Positions 36,481-43,326 of a stretch of DNA of 43,326 nt are shown piece after piece (position 1 is the stretch's first letter; each line of letters begins with the position of its first letter). Source of the stretch: Halanaerobium saccharolyticum (GTDB lineage: Bacteria > Bacillota > Halanaerobiia > Halanaerobiales > Halanaerobiaceae); assembly GCF_003053565.1 (NCBI RefSeq), contig NZ_QAXS01000027.1, forward strand, positions 1-43,326, read 5' to 3'. Position numbers and translations under genes: made by a program. The notes beneath the pieces were generated by a model. That model was not told the DNA's origin and ran no database searches. It worked only from the letters and a program-made list of their open reading frames with translations.

Positions 36481-37533
36481 TTAGTTATCCTTTTTTAAAG
36501 CAAGCTCTACCAGTTTATCTAAAAGTTCAGAATAACTAATTCCACTTTCTTTAAACAGCAGTGGGTACATGCTGAACTTTGTGAATCCAGGCATTGTATT
36601 GATTTCATTAACCAAAATTTCTTCATTTTTCTCATTAACAAAAAAATCAAGCCGTGAAATCCCTTCTGCATCAACAGCACGAAAAGCCCGGGCTGATAAA
36701 TCTTTAATTTTTTCTCTGCTGGCTGCTGAAATATCAGCTGGAATAATCAGCTCTGTACTCTGATCTTCATATTTAGCCTGATAATCATAAAAATCATGGG
36801 TAGAGATAATTTCACCAGCAGCTGATACTTTAAGCTCAGCACCAGTCCCCAGTACAGCAGATTCGATTTCCCTGCCCTCAACACTGCTTTCTAAAATCAA
36901 TTTTTTATCATATTTAAAAGCTTCAGCAATCCCCTTTTTAAAAGAAGCTAAATCATTAACTCTGCTGATTCCTATACTTGATCCCATATTAGCCGGTTTA
37001 ATAAAAAACGGCAGCCCCAAATTTTCAGCCAGATTCCCAAAAAATTGAGACTCATCTTTAATTATATATTCAGCTTTTTTCAAAATTTCAAATTTACTCT
37101 GAGGAATATTATTATAAGCAAAAATTTGTTTCATAACTGCTTTATCCATTCCTACTGCCGAAGCTTTTAAATCACAACCAATATATTTTATATTTAAAAC
37201 ATCTAAAAAACCCTGAATTTTACCATCTTCACCAAAAGGTCCATGCAGTACTGGAAAAGCCAGATCAATTTCTTTTTCTAAAAGTTTTAATATTTCTTGA
37301 GGTAAAATGTTTTTTCTATTTACTTCGGGAACTGATTTTAAATCACTAAATAAAATCTTTTTTGAAATATCTAGTGATCTAAAAAATCCATTTTTGCTAA
37401 TGGCAACCGGAAAAATATTATATTTCTCCTGGTCAAAGGCCTGAAAAATAGAGCGGGCAGAAAGCAGTGAAACTTCATGCTCCGCTGATCTCCCGCCAAA
37501 AAACAGGGCAATATTTATCTTTGATTCCAACAA
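36481..37533 (-). CDS. ddl: D-alanine--D-alanine ligase
   Basis: Ddl joins two D-alanines for the end of the wall peptide. The 350-aa ATP-grasp protein shows the start motif LFFGGRSAEHEVSLLSA, the HGPFGEDGKIQG loop, the ATP-grasp core (FIKPANMGSSIGIS) and the metal site near LVNEINTMPGFT. The start is TTG (37531-37533), six bases after GGAGGGG. It lies between trpS and dinB. It supplies the MurF substrate although it is outside the dcw cluster. Confidence 0.96.
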   Translation of the reverse strand: MLESKINIALFFGGRSAEHEVSLLSARSIFQAFDQEKYNIFPVAISKNGFFRSLDISKKILFSDLKSVPEVNRKNILPQEILKLLEKEIDLAFPVLHGPFGEDGKIQGFLDVLNIKYIGCDLKASAVGMDKAVMKQIFAYNNIPQSKFEILKKAEYIIKDESQFFGNLAENLGLPFFIKPANMGSSIGISRVNDLASFKKGIAEAFKYDKKLILESSVEGREIESAVLGTGAELKVSAAGEIISTHDFYDYQAKYEDQSTELIIPADISAASREKIKDLSARAFRAVDAEGISRLDFFVNEKNEEILVNEINTMPGFTKFSMYPLLFKESGISYSELLDKLVELALKKDN

Positions 37534-37551
37534 TAAAATCCCCCTCCAAAT

Positions 37552-38556
37552 TTACTTTTTAAAGTAATCGATTTTCATAACTTCTCTAACTTTTTCCATT
37601 GTTTTTTGAGCTTCTTCTCTTGCTTTTTCAGTACCTTCCATTAATATCTTGTCAACAAGTTCTGGGTTTTCAAGATACTTCTTTCTTCTTTCCCGCATTG
37701 GATCCAGAAAAGCATTTAATTTTTCAGCCAGGCGTTTTTTACAGGCCACACAGCCAATTGTTCCTGCTCTGCATTTTTCCGCAATCTCGTCAGATTCCTC
37801 ACTGTTAAAAGCTTCATGATAATGGTAAACAGTACAAACTTCTGGATGACCGGGATCATCTTTATGAATTCTGGCAGGGTCAGTTTTCGCCTGCATTATT
37901 TTTTGCTGTACTTCATCCTTGCTGTCACTTAAATAAATTGCGTTATTTAAACTTTTACTCATTTTATTTTTGCCGTCAAGTCCCATTAATCTTGGGAAAT
38001 CACTGATTAAAGCCTCCGGTTCTGGGAAAACTTCTCCATACATATTGTTAAATTTACGCACAATTTTTCTAGTCTGTTCGATATGAGGAATTTGATCCTC
38101 ACCAACTGGAACCAGATTAGCCTGACAGAAAGTAATGTCTGCAGCCTGGCTGACCGGGTAACCTAAAAATCCATATGACATTTCCTTATAACCATACTGT
38201 TCAGCCTCAGATTTAATTGTTGGATTATGACGCAGCTGATTTACTGTAACTATCATTGAATAAAAAACAGTTAGTTCGGCAATCTCTGGCACGAGTGACT
38301 GCACAAAAATAGTTGTTTTTTCTGGATCAATACCAGCAGCTAAATAATCCCTTGCAACCTGTCTTACATCCTCACTCAACTTTTCAGGTTTATCAAAATT
38401 TGTAGTTAAAGCCTGAACATCAGCAATTATCAAAAATGTGTCATATTTATCCTGCAGTTCAACTCGATTCTGCAAACTACCAACATAGTGGCCCAAATGT
38501 AATTTACCAGTAGGCCTGTCTCCTGTTAATATCCTTTTATCTTTTTTCTTTGTCAA
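37552..38556 (-). CDS. trpS: Tryptophanyl-tRNA synthetase
   Basis: TrpRS charges tRNA-Trp. The class I enzyme has the HIGH-type motif LHLGHYVG, VGEDQIPHIEQTR, and the KMSKS signature in NKMSKSLNNAIYL. The frame opens with GTG at 38563-38565, but that GTG is part of the AGGGTGAT binding site. TTG at 38554-38556, nine bases after AGG, gives 334 aa and is preferred. A pair of cysteines (GCVACKKR) lies in the last quarter, as in several relatives. No T-box was seen; the short leader holds only a promoter. Confidence 0.95.
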   Translation of the reverse strand: MTKKKDKRILTGDRPTGKLHLGHYVGSLQNRVELQDKYDTFLIIADVQALTTNFDKPEKLSEDVRQVARDYLAAGIDPEKTTIFVQSLVPEIAELTVFYSMIVTVNQLRHNPTIKSEAEQYGYKEMSYGFLGYPVSQAADITFCQANLVPVGEDQIPHIEQTRKIVRKFNNMYGEVFPEPEALISDFPRLMGLDGKNKMSKSLNNAIYLSDSKDEVQQKIMQAKTDPARIHKDDPGHPEVCTVYHYHEAFNSEESDEIAEKCRAGTIGCVACKKRLAEKLNAFLDPMRERRKKYLENPELVDKILMEGTEKAREEAQKTMEKVREVMKIDYFKK

Positions 38557-38573
38557 TATTATCACCCTTTTTA

Positions 38574-38602
38574 TATATAATAAATTTTACTTGAATATCC
38601 AA
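38574..38602 (-). promoter_or_regulatory. Promoter for trpS
   Basis: On the minus strand TTGGAT (38597-38602) and TATATA (38574-38579) are 17 bases apart, 18 bases before the preferred trpS start. Its -35 box falls inside the perR-like promoter spacer, so the two promoters overlap. Confidence 0.55.
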
Positions 38603-38619
38603 ATAATATCTGCTAAAAT
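38591..38619 (+). promoter_or_regulatory. Promoter for the PerR-like gene
   Basis: TTGAAT (38591-38596) and TAAAAT (38614-38619) are 17 bases apart, with TGC just before the -10 (an extended -10). The expected start of transcription is just before the operator at 38631-38645. Confidence 0.7.
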
Positions 38620-38630
38620 TAAACTATAGA

Positions 38631-38645
38631 TAATAATGATTATTA
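38631..38645. promoter_or_regulatory. PerR/Fur-type operator (7-1-7 inverted repeat)
   Basis: TAATAATGATTATTA is a perfect 7-1-7 palindrome, close to the PerR box (TTATAATNATTATAA) and Fur box patterns. It lies just after the expected transcription start, which fits self-repression. It may also affect trpS, whose promoter overlaps that of this gene. Confidence 0.8.
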
Positions 38646-38666
38646 ATTAAGTTTAGGAGGAATAAG

Positions 38667-39059
38667 ATGAGCAAGAAAACTAGAATGACTAAACAGCGTA
38701 AGGCAATATTGAGAGTTTTAAAAAGTACGAAATCTCATCCTACTGCTGATTGGATATATGAAAAAGTAAGAGAGGAAATACCCAATATCAGTCTGGGAAC
38801 TGTTTATCGAAATTTAAATGTTTTAGCAGAACACGGTAAAATCAATGTTTTAGATTACGGAAGCAACCACAGCCGCTATGATGGTAATCCTGATCATCAT
38901 TATCATTTCCGCTGTCAAAAATGTGGTGGAGTCTATGATTTAGATCTTGATTTAAGTTCAGATTTAAATAATAAAATAAATACGGAAACAGAATTTATCG
39001 CTCATTCTCATCGTTTAGAGTTCAGCGGTATCTGTCCAAAATGTCAGCAGAAAAATTAA
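38667..39059 (+). CDS. perR: Fur-family regulator, PerR-like
   Basis: PerR is a metal-dependent repressor of peroxide defence genes that is inactivated by iron-catalysed oxidation. The 130-aa protein has the Fur-family winged helix (TVYRNLNVL). Its metal residues line up with those of Bacillus PerR: His24, Asp72, His78, His80 and Asp91, where Fur proteins usually have Glu at the last position. Two CxxC pairs (83/86 and 123/126) form the structural zinc site. The ATG has AGGAGG six bases upstream. An operator overlaps the expected transcription start. It overlaps the end of the CMD-RNase HI gene by 4 bases, tail to tail. Confidence 0.82.
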   Translation: MSKKTRMTKQRKAILRVLKSTKSHPTADWIYEKVREEIPNISLGTVYRNLNVLAEHGKINVLDYGSNHSRYDGNPDHHYHFRCQKCGGVYDLDLDLSSDLNNKINTETEFIAHSHRLEFSGICPKCQQKN

Positions 39060-39913
39060 ATTTTTTCTGCTTCTTTTTTTGCCAGACTATCAACTTCCTC
39101 ATTATATTGATCACCACTGTGGCCTTTAACTTTCTGATAACTCAATTCAAATTTTGAACTAAGTTCATCCAGTTCCTGCCATAAATCTTGATTGGCAACT
39201 GCATTTTTGCTTGAGGTTTTCCAGCCATTTTTCTTCCAGGCTTCAACCCAGCTTGATAAACCATTTAAAACATAACTGGAATCACTGTGAAGCTCAATTT
39301 TTTTATTTTCCGGAATAATTTTTAAAGCTTCTATTACTGCTTTTAATTCCATCCGATTATTTGTAGAATCTTTTTCTGCTCCGGAGATAGTTTTTAATTT
39401 TTTTAAATCTGAATTTAAAATAACTGCTGCATATCCCCCTGGGCCTGGGTTACCAAGACAGGCTCCATCTGTATAGATTTTAAGTACTTGATAATTATCT
39501 AAACTTATCTCTTCCCCACTCTCAGAAATATCATCATCTTTTTGAGGCTGGTTATTTTTTTCTTGACTGGCTTCAGTTTTCAGCTCTTCTAAAAGTTCAG
39601 CTGCCCTTCTCATATGGGGAATTACAATTGAACCACCAACTATAAGGGCAACATTCATTGCTTCATAAATTTCTGCCTTTGTCCAGCCAGCCTGATAGGA
39701 TTCTATAATATGGTATGTTATACAGTCATCACACCTTAATACCATTGAAGAAACAAGTCCAAGTAATTCTTTAGTTTTAGCAGGTAGTTTTCCATCCTGA
39801 TATACTTTATGGTCGAGATTAAAAAATCTTTTTGTATCTAAATTACCTTCATCCAAAATTATATCATTCATTTTTTGACGAAATTGATTAAATTCTTCTG
39901 TTTTTTTGCTCAT
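39056..39913 (-). CDS. AhpD/CMD-like domain fused to RNase HI
   Basis: The 285-aa protein joins two unrelated domains in one frame. Residues about 10-112 resemble the carboxymuconolactone decarboxylase/AhpD fold, with Cys62-x-x-Cys65 and His69 (counting from the TTG/ATG pair), the pair used by AhpD for peroxide-linked thiol chemistry. A charged linker (about 113-142) leads to RNase HI with Asp150 (YTDGAC), Glu190 (NRMEL), Asp212 (SDSSYV) and Asp276 (VDSLAK), plus the HSGD loop. RNase HI cuts RNA in RNA-DNA hybrids. The ATG at 39911-39913 lies five bases after AGGTG. It converges on the PerR-like gene. The fused domain's role is not known to me. Confidence 0.88.
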   Translation of the reverse strand: MSKKTEEFNQFRQKMNDIILDEGNLDTKRFFNLDHKVYQDGKLPAKTKELLGLVSSMVLRCDDCITYHIIESYQAGWTKAEIYEAMNVALIVGGSIVIPHMRRAAELLEELKTEASQEKNNQPQKDDDISESGEEISLDNYQVLKIYTDGACLGNPGPGGYAAVILNSDLKKLKTISGAEKDSTNNRMELKAVIEALKIIPENKKIELHSDSSYVLNGLSSWVEAWKKNGWKTSSKNAVANQDLWQELDELSSKFELSYQKVKGHSGDQYNEEVDSLAKKEAEKI

Positions 39914-39954
39914 CAAAACACCTCTAACTATATCATTTAAAATCAGTAAAAGTT

Positions 39955-39986
39955 TAAAAGAAACCGGACAGCAAGAGCCGTCCGGG
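39955..39986 (-). terminator. Rho-independent terminator after ptsI
   Basis: The stem CCGGAC / GTCCGG (39964-39969 with 39980-39985) with a 10-nt loop is followed on the minus strand by TTTCTTTT. It lies 38 bases past the ptsI stop and closes the dha-pts operon. Confidence 0.8.
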
Positions 39987-40023
39987 TTATTTAAATATTA
40001 ATATTCAATTTACCAGCATTTGA

Positions 40024-41742
40024 TTATTTTTTTATCTTATTTAAATAATCTTTTACTTCAGAAACTGTTCCCAGATTAAGTACTTCTCTGCTTACTTCCT
40101 CTGCCTCTGCAAGAGTCCACTTAGTTAGGATCTCTTTTATTTTCAGAATTGAAACAGCACTCATACTGAACTCATCAAGTCCAGCTCCAAGTAAAAACGG
40201 AAGTAATAATTCTTCTCCAGCTGCTTCTCCACACATACCAACCCAGATATCTTCTGCATGAGCTGCTTCAATAGTCTTTTTAATCAACCTCAGCACTGCA
40301 GGGTGATATGGGGTATGCATTTCAGCAATCTGCTCATTCATCCTATCTACAGCAACAGTATACTGAATTAAATCATTAGTTCCGATACTGAAGAAATCAA
40401 CCTCACTGGCTAATTTATCAGCAATCATAACAGCTGCTGGAATCTCAATCATCATTCCCAGATCAATGTCTGCATTATATTCTAATCCCTCTGCTTCAAG
40501 TTCTGCTTTCGCTTCTTCAACTTTTTCCTTAGCAAGCATTAGTTCATTTAAAGAAGAGATCATAGGGAACATAATTTTTAAATTACCATAAACACCAGCT
40601 CTTAATAGAGCTCTCAGCTGGGGTTTGAAAATGTCATCTCTTTCCAGACAGACCCTGATGGCTCTATATCCTAAAAATGGATTCATTTCTTCGGGAAAGT
40701 CTAAATAAGGCAGCTCTTTATCTCCACCTACATCAAGAGTTCTAATAACTACCGGTCTATCTCCCATTTTTTCTGCAACATCTTTATATACCTTAAACTG
40801 TTCTTCTTCAGTTGGGAGTTCATCGCGATCCATATATAAGAATTCACTGCGGAAAAGACCAACACCTTCTCCACCGTTGGCAAGAATAGGATCTACGTCT
40901 TTTAGATTACCCATGTTACCGACAACTTCTACCCGGTGACCGTCCTCTGTTTCAGCTTTTTTATCTTTAAAAGCCTTAAGTCTTTCCTGCTCAGCTTCAT
41001 ATTCTTCTAATTTAACTTCATATTCGTCCAGTGTAGATTGATCAGGGTTAAAGTAAATATTACCGCTGTTTCCATCTACAATAATTTCCATTCCATTCTC
41101 AGCCTTTTCAATTAACTCACTGCCAACTCCTACAACTGAAGGGATCCCCAGCGAGCGGGCCATAATAGCTGAGTGAGATGTTCTAGATCCTTCCTTAGTT
41201 ACAAAAGCTAAAACCTTATCTGTATCCAGCTGAGCTGTATCAGAAGGTGTCAGATCCTCAGCAATTATAATAACTTCTTCGTCCATTTTATCAGCTATAT
41301 CTTCAATACCAAGTAAATTTTTAATAACTCTCATACCAACATCTTTGATATCAGAACCACGTTCTCTCAAATATTCGTCATCCATTGCCGCAAACATTGC
41401 CGCAAATTCGTCAATAACTTCTTTTACCGCTGCAGCCGCATTCAGCTTATTATCTTTGATCTTATTTTCGAATGCAGGAATTACCTCGGGGTCATCTAAA
41501 ATCATCAGATGAGCAGCAAAGATTTCTGCCTTTTCCTCACCGAGTTTTTCAGCAGTTTCTTCTTTCAGCTGTTCTAATTGTTTTTTTGATTCAGTTAGAG
41601 CATTATGTAACTTCTCAATTTCCTGCTCTACCTGATCATCAGCAATATTCTCTTTATCAATTTCAATTTCTTTCTCTAGTTTGAGTAATGATTTTCCAAT
41701 AGCAATACCAGGGGAAGCAGCAATTCCTTCCAATAAAATCAC
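40024..41742 (-). CDS. ptsI: PTS enzyme I
   Basis: Enzyme I takes phosphate from PEP and passes it to HPr. The 572-aa protein has the HPr-binding N-terminal domain with active His190 (GSRTSHSAIMARSLG) and the PEP-binding barrel with DVGGDKELPYLDFPEEMNPFLGYR. The GMCGEAAGE cysteine region is near 503. The GTG start (41740-41742) overlaps the ptsH stop by one base, with GGAGG seven bases upstream. The order dhaL-dhaM-ptsH-ptsI is unusual, as EI and HPr are more often in their own operon. It suggests these proteins mainly serve the DHA kinase, or are the general pair placed behind it. Confidence 0.96.
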   Translation of the reverse strand: MILLEGIAASPGIAIGKSLLKLEKEIEIDKENIADDQVEQEIEKLHNALTESKKQLEQLKEETAEKLGEEKAEIFAAHLMILDDPEVIPAFENKIKDNKLNAAAAVKEVIDEFAAMFAAMDDEYLRERGSDIKDVGMRVIKNLLGIEDIADKMDEEVIIIAEDLTPSDTAQLDTDKVLAFVTKEGSRTSHSAIMARSLGIPSVVGVGSELIEKAENGMEIIVDGNSGNIYFNPDQSTLDEYEVKLEEYEAEQERLKAFKDKKAETEDGHRVEVVGNMGNLKDVDPILANGGEGVGLFRSEFLYMDRDELPTEEEQFKVYKDVAEKMGDRPVVIRTLDVGGDKELPYLDFPEEMNPFLGYRAIRVCLERDDIFKPQLRALLRAGVYGNLKIMFPMISSLNELMLAKEKVEEAKAELEAEGLEYNADIDLGMMIEIPAAVMIADKLASEVDFFSIGTNDLIQYTVAVDRMNEQIAEMHTPYHPAVLRLIKKTIEAAHAEDIWVGMCGEAAGEELLLPFLLGAGLDEFSMSAVSILKIKEILTKWTLAEAEEVSREVLNLGTVSEVKDYLNKIKK

Positions 41743-42017
41743 TATTCGTCCTCCTTTGCCATTTCAACCTCAATGAAATCAACAAGTTCTTTTACTGCCT
41801 GATCGGCATCAGCACCATCTGCTCTAACAGTAATTTCGTTTCCTTTTCCTACTCCCAGGCTCATTACACCCATAATACTCTTTGCATTAACCTCTTTTTC
41901 TTCAAAAACTATTTCAATTTTTGAATCAAATTTACCTGCTTTCTGCACAAATTGAGCTGCAGGCCGGGCGTGCAGACCGGTCTTATTAGTGATTATAACC
42001 TTCTTTTCTTCTACCAA
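41742..42017 (-). CDS. ptsH: PTS phosphocarrier HPr
   Basis: HPr moves phosphate from EI to EIIA-type partners, here perhaps DhaM. The 91-aa form has active His16 (TGLHARPAA) and the regulatory serine of AKSIMGVMSLG (Ser47). The serine and its context suggest control by HPr kinase, as in other Bacillota. The frame opens with ATG at 42024-42026, but that ATG directly abuts AAAGG. TTG at 42015-42017 is nine bases after it and is the better start. It overlaps ptsI by one base and lies 82 bases after dhaM. Confidence 0.93.
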   Translation of the reverse strand: MVEEKKVIITNKTGLHARPAAQFVQKAGKFDSKIEIVFEEKEVNAKSIMGVMSLGVGKGNEITVRADGADADQAVKELVDFIEVEMAKEDE

Positions 42018-42099
42018 TCTGATCATCCTTTCAAAATTTTTTATTAATACTACTCATTTATATATTTTAACACAAATCTTACCTAAATTTCATCCTTTT

Positions 42100-42498
42100 T
42101 TAGAAATTATTTTTATTTATGATCGATTTTTTTTCGATTGCCGCCAGTACTTCATCCAGTGTTTTGCCCAAACTTGCTTCAACAGCACCTAAAACTGCAC
42201 CTTCTACAAGCGGAGCATCAGCCAATTTGATCTTCTTTTGTTTTGCTTCTGGCAGCCATTCTTTTACCATATTAAAACTCATTACCGCACTTCCAAGGTC
42301 AGCCAGAACTACAATACCATCCTCTGAATCCATATTTTCTAATTTTTGCCGGATCAAATCAGCATCAGTTCCAAGCTTTCCACCACTTGTTCCTCCAGCT
42401 ATCTGAATATCAATATCAGCCTGTTTCATCTCTTCAGCCAGTTCTTTAGTACCTTCAGCTATTTTAAAGCTGTGGGATATTATTAGAATATTAACCAT
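42100..42498 (-). CDS. dhaM: DHA kinase phosphotransfer subunit DhaM (EIIA-like)
   Basis: DhaM carries phosphate from HPr to the ADP bound on DhaL in PTS-dependent dihydroxyacetone kinase. The 132-aa protein is the single EIIA-Man-like domain, with active His9 (ISHSFKIAEG), AGGTSGGKLGTD and VLADLGSAVMS. It lacks the extra HPr-like and EI-like domains of the Escherichia coli DhaM, so it needs separate HPr and EI, which follow in the operon. The ATG has a GAGGTG site. It lies 17 bases after dhaL. Confidence 0.93.
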   Translation of the reverse strand: MVNILIISHSFKIAEGTKELAEEMKQADIDIQIAGGTSGGKLGTDADLIRQKLENMDSEDGIVVLADLGSAVMSFNMVKEWLPEAKQKKIKLADAPLVEGAVLGAVEASLGKTLDEVLAAIEKKSIINKNNF

Positions 42499-42515
42499 CT
42501 CTACACCTCAAATTA

Positions 42516-43139
42516 TTATTTTAAAGAATTTTCTATAAAAGTTTTAATCATTAAATAAGCGGAAGTAGCTCCAGGATCCTGGTGACCAATACTTCTTTCT
42601 CCAAGATAACTTGCTCTACCCTTTGTAGCCTGCATTTCAATCGTATTTTCCATTCCTTCTGCTGCTGCCTGCAGACAATTATTTAAAGCTGTATTTAAAT
42701 CAAGATTATTTGCACGACTATTTTTTAGAGATTCTGCTGCGGGAATAATGGTATCCAACATCGTTTTTTCTCCTGCTTCTGCCTTGCCTCTTTTTTGAAT
42801 CCCGGCAATAGCCTCTTCAGAAATATCTATTAAGTCATCCAGGCTGAGTTCATTTTCTGAAATAACCTTAGAAATATTTAAGAAAGCTGTGCCATAAAGT
42901 GGACCTGAAGCCCCACCTACATTAGATATGAGAGTCATTGCAGTTAATTTAAATAATTCACTTCTACTTTCGAAACTCTCAGCTTTAAGTTTTTCTTTCA
43001 GTTTATTAAATCCTCTAGCAAGATTAACTCCGTGGTCGCCATCACCAATAGCTGCATCCAGTTCTGTTAAGTAATTTTTGTTTTCGATTATTATATCTGC
43101 TGTTTTTATAAATAATTCCGGTTGTATAATTAATGTTGT
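42516..43139 (-). pseudogene. dhaL: DHA kinase ADP-binding subunit DhaL, 5' end lost to an IS element
   Basis: DhaL holds the ADP/ATP that phosphorylates dihydroxyacetone bound to DhaK. The frame covers nearly the whole family: LTELDAAIGDGDHGVNLARG near its start (the metal-binding aspartates) and GERSIGHQDPGATSAYL near its end. It runs back to a stop at 43158-43160, but no ATG, GTG or TTG lies in frame before an internal ATG at 42936-42938. That internal start would lose the GDGDH site. Family length predicts the native start near 43135-43140, where element-like DNA begins. dhaK, expected upstream, is not seen. Most likely the insertion removed the start codon. Use of a rare start codon cannot be excluded. 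Confidence 0.75.
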
Positions 43140-43180
43140 GAAGAAAAAACTGTAAATCTAAAAAAATCTAAATAAAAAAG

Positions 43181-43249
43181 GCATTTGCCTGGCTCCGTTG
43201 AATTAATTAGTTACAGACCAAAAATTCAATAAAGGAGTCAAGCAAATGC
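43181..43249 (+). repeat. Inverted repeat covering the transposase start site
   Basis: Arms 43181-43196 and 43234-43249 pair over 16 positions with one mismatch and one G-U. A further 7-bp pairing (43198-43204 with 43223-43229) continues inward. The right arm holds the GGAG binding site and the ATG, so a transcript entering from outside would hide both. Such start-masking hairpins are known from several insertion sequences. Confidence 0.75.
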
Positions 43250-43326
43250 ATAATAAGTTTATCACAGATTTAATGAATTTACCAGACCTGGTTGCAACAG
43301 ATTTAATTCAAACTGAAGAATATTTA
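43246..43326 (+). CDS. ISL3-like transposase, N-terminal fragment
   Basis: The first 27 codons are visible before the window ends (MHNKFITDLMNLPDLVATD and on to TEEYL). The pattern of a short start, FITDLLNLPDL-like sequence and a glutamate-rich strand resembles ISL3-family transposases, which normally continue with a zinc-finger motif and a DDE domain outside this window. AAAGGAG lies 8 bases before the ATG. It is oriented away from dhaL. The family call is based on the N-terminus alone. Confidence 0.65.
   Translation, partial: MHNKFITDLMNLPDLVATDLIQTEEYL

Larger units (their letters stand above)
43140..43326 (+). mobile_element. Left part of an ISL3-like insertion sequence
   Basis: DNA between the broken dhaL start and the window end carries a leader, an inverted repeat and the first codons of a transposase. 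The left boundary is estimated only: it should lie between about 43130 and 43180. Target repeats cannot be checked because the right end is outside the window. Confidence 0.6.

Noticed and set aside
39056-39913. CMD-RNase HI gene as a frameshift artefact joining two genes
   Set aside because: The frame is continuous, the linker is charged and flexible like natural linkers, and no start codon with a binding site is evident before the RNase HI part.
42516-42938. dhaL as an intact 140-codon gene starting at the internal ATG
   Set aside because: That start would drop the GDGDH metal site, which is present and in frame upstream; the longer damaged gene explains the sequence better.
1-43326. Defence island, CRISPR array, prophage or new gene cluster
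   Set aside because: Apart from the IS fragment all genes belong to known housekeeping families, and no regular repeat-spacer pattern or phage gene was seen.

Overview
This is an AT-rich window of housekeeping chromosome. Gene content and order point to a low-GC anaerobic member of the Bacillota, most like the diderm, salt-loving Halanaerobium group; that placement is inference. Supporting signs are a T-box leader, RemA, DivIVA and a PASTA-type PBP. An Lnt homologue (usually a diderm trait), a flavodiiron protein and a PerR-type regulator fit as well. Nearly all genes are on the minus strand. The only plus-strand genes are rqcH, the MATE exporter, the PerR-like gene and the transposase start.

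Layout, left to right. 171-2559: remA-gmk-rpoZ-coaBC operon, with a good promoter facing away from rqcH. 2601-8072: rqcH (plus), an Lnt-like protein without any cysteine, and an EF-G-like GTPase. 8324-11000: flavodiiron protein, then lspA-rluD. 11115-12543: MATE exporter ending in a two-way terminator shared with ileS. 12558-15693: ileS with a T-box leader and promoter. 15745-35189: an almost uninterrupted division and cell-wall (dcw) cluster. Read in the direction of transcription it is mraZ, rsmH, ftsL, pbp2 (PASTA), murE, murF, mraY, murD, ftsW, murG, murC, ftsQ, ftsA, ftsZ, an HlyD-like gene, yggS, yggT, ylmH, divIVA. 35283-38602: dinB, ddl, trpS. 38591-39913: a PerR-like repressor with a perfect 7-1-7 operator, facing a gene that fuses an AhpD/CMD-like domain to RNase HI. 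39955-43157: ptsI, ptsH, dhaM and the 5'-damaged dhaL of a PTS-linked dihydroxyacetone kinase operon. 43246-end: start of an ISL3-like transposase, whose element appears to have removed the start of dhaL.

How the genes work together. The dcw block makes meso-DAP peptidoglycan precursors (the MurE DNPR motif supports mDAP) and builds the septum. MraZ probably represses the block through four 10-bp boxes just before its own gene. RqcH and YlmH both belong to ribosome-associated quality control. LspA and the Lnt-like protein belong to lipoprotein processing. HPr and EI lie directly behind DhaL-DhaM, so phosphate could pass from PEP through EI, HPr and DhaM to DhaL.

I see no defence island, CRISPR array, prophage, rRNA or tRNA. 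The most unusual items are the cysteine-free Lnt-like protein, the CMD-RNase HI fusion, the IS-damaged dhaL with a hairpin over the transposase start, the D-to-E change in RqcH, and the altered gene content of the dcw cluster. None of these by itself amounts to a new system.
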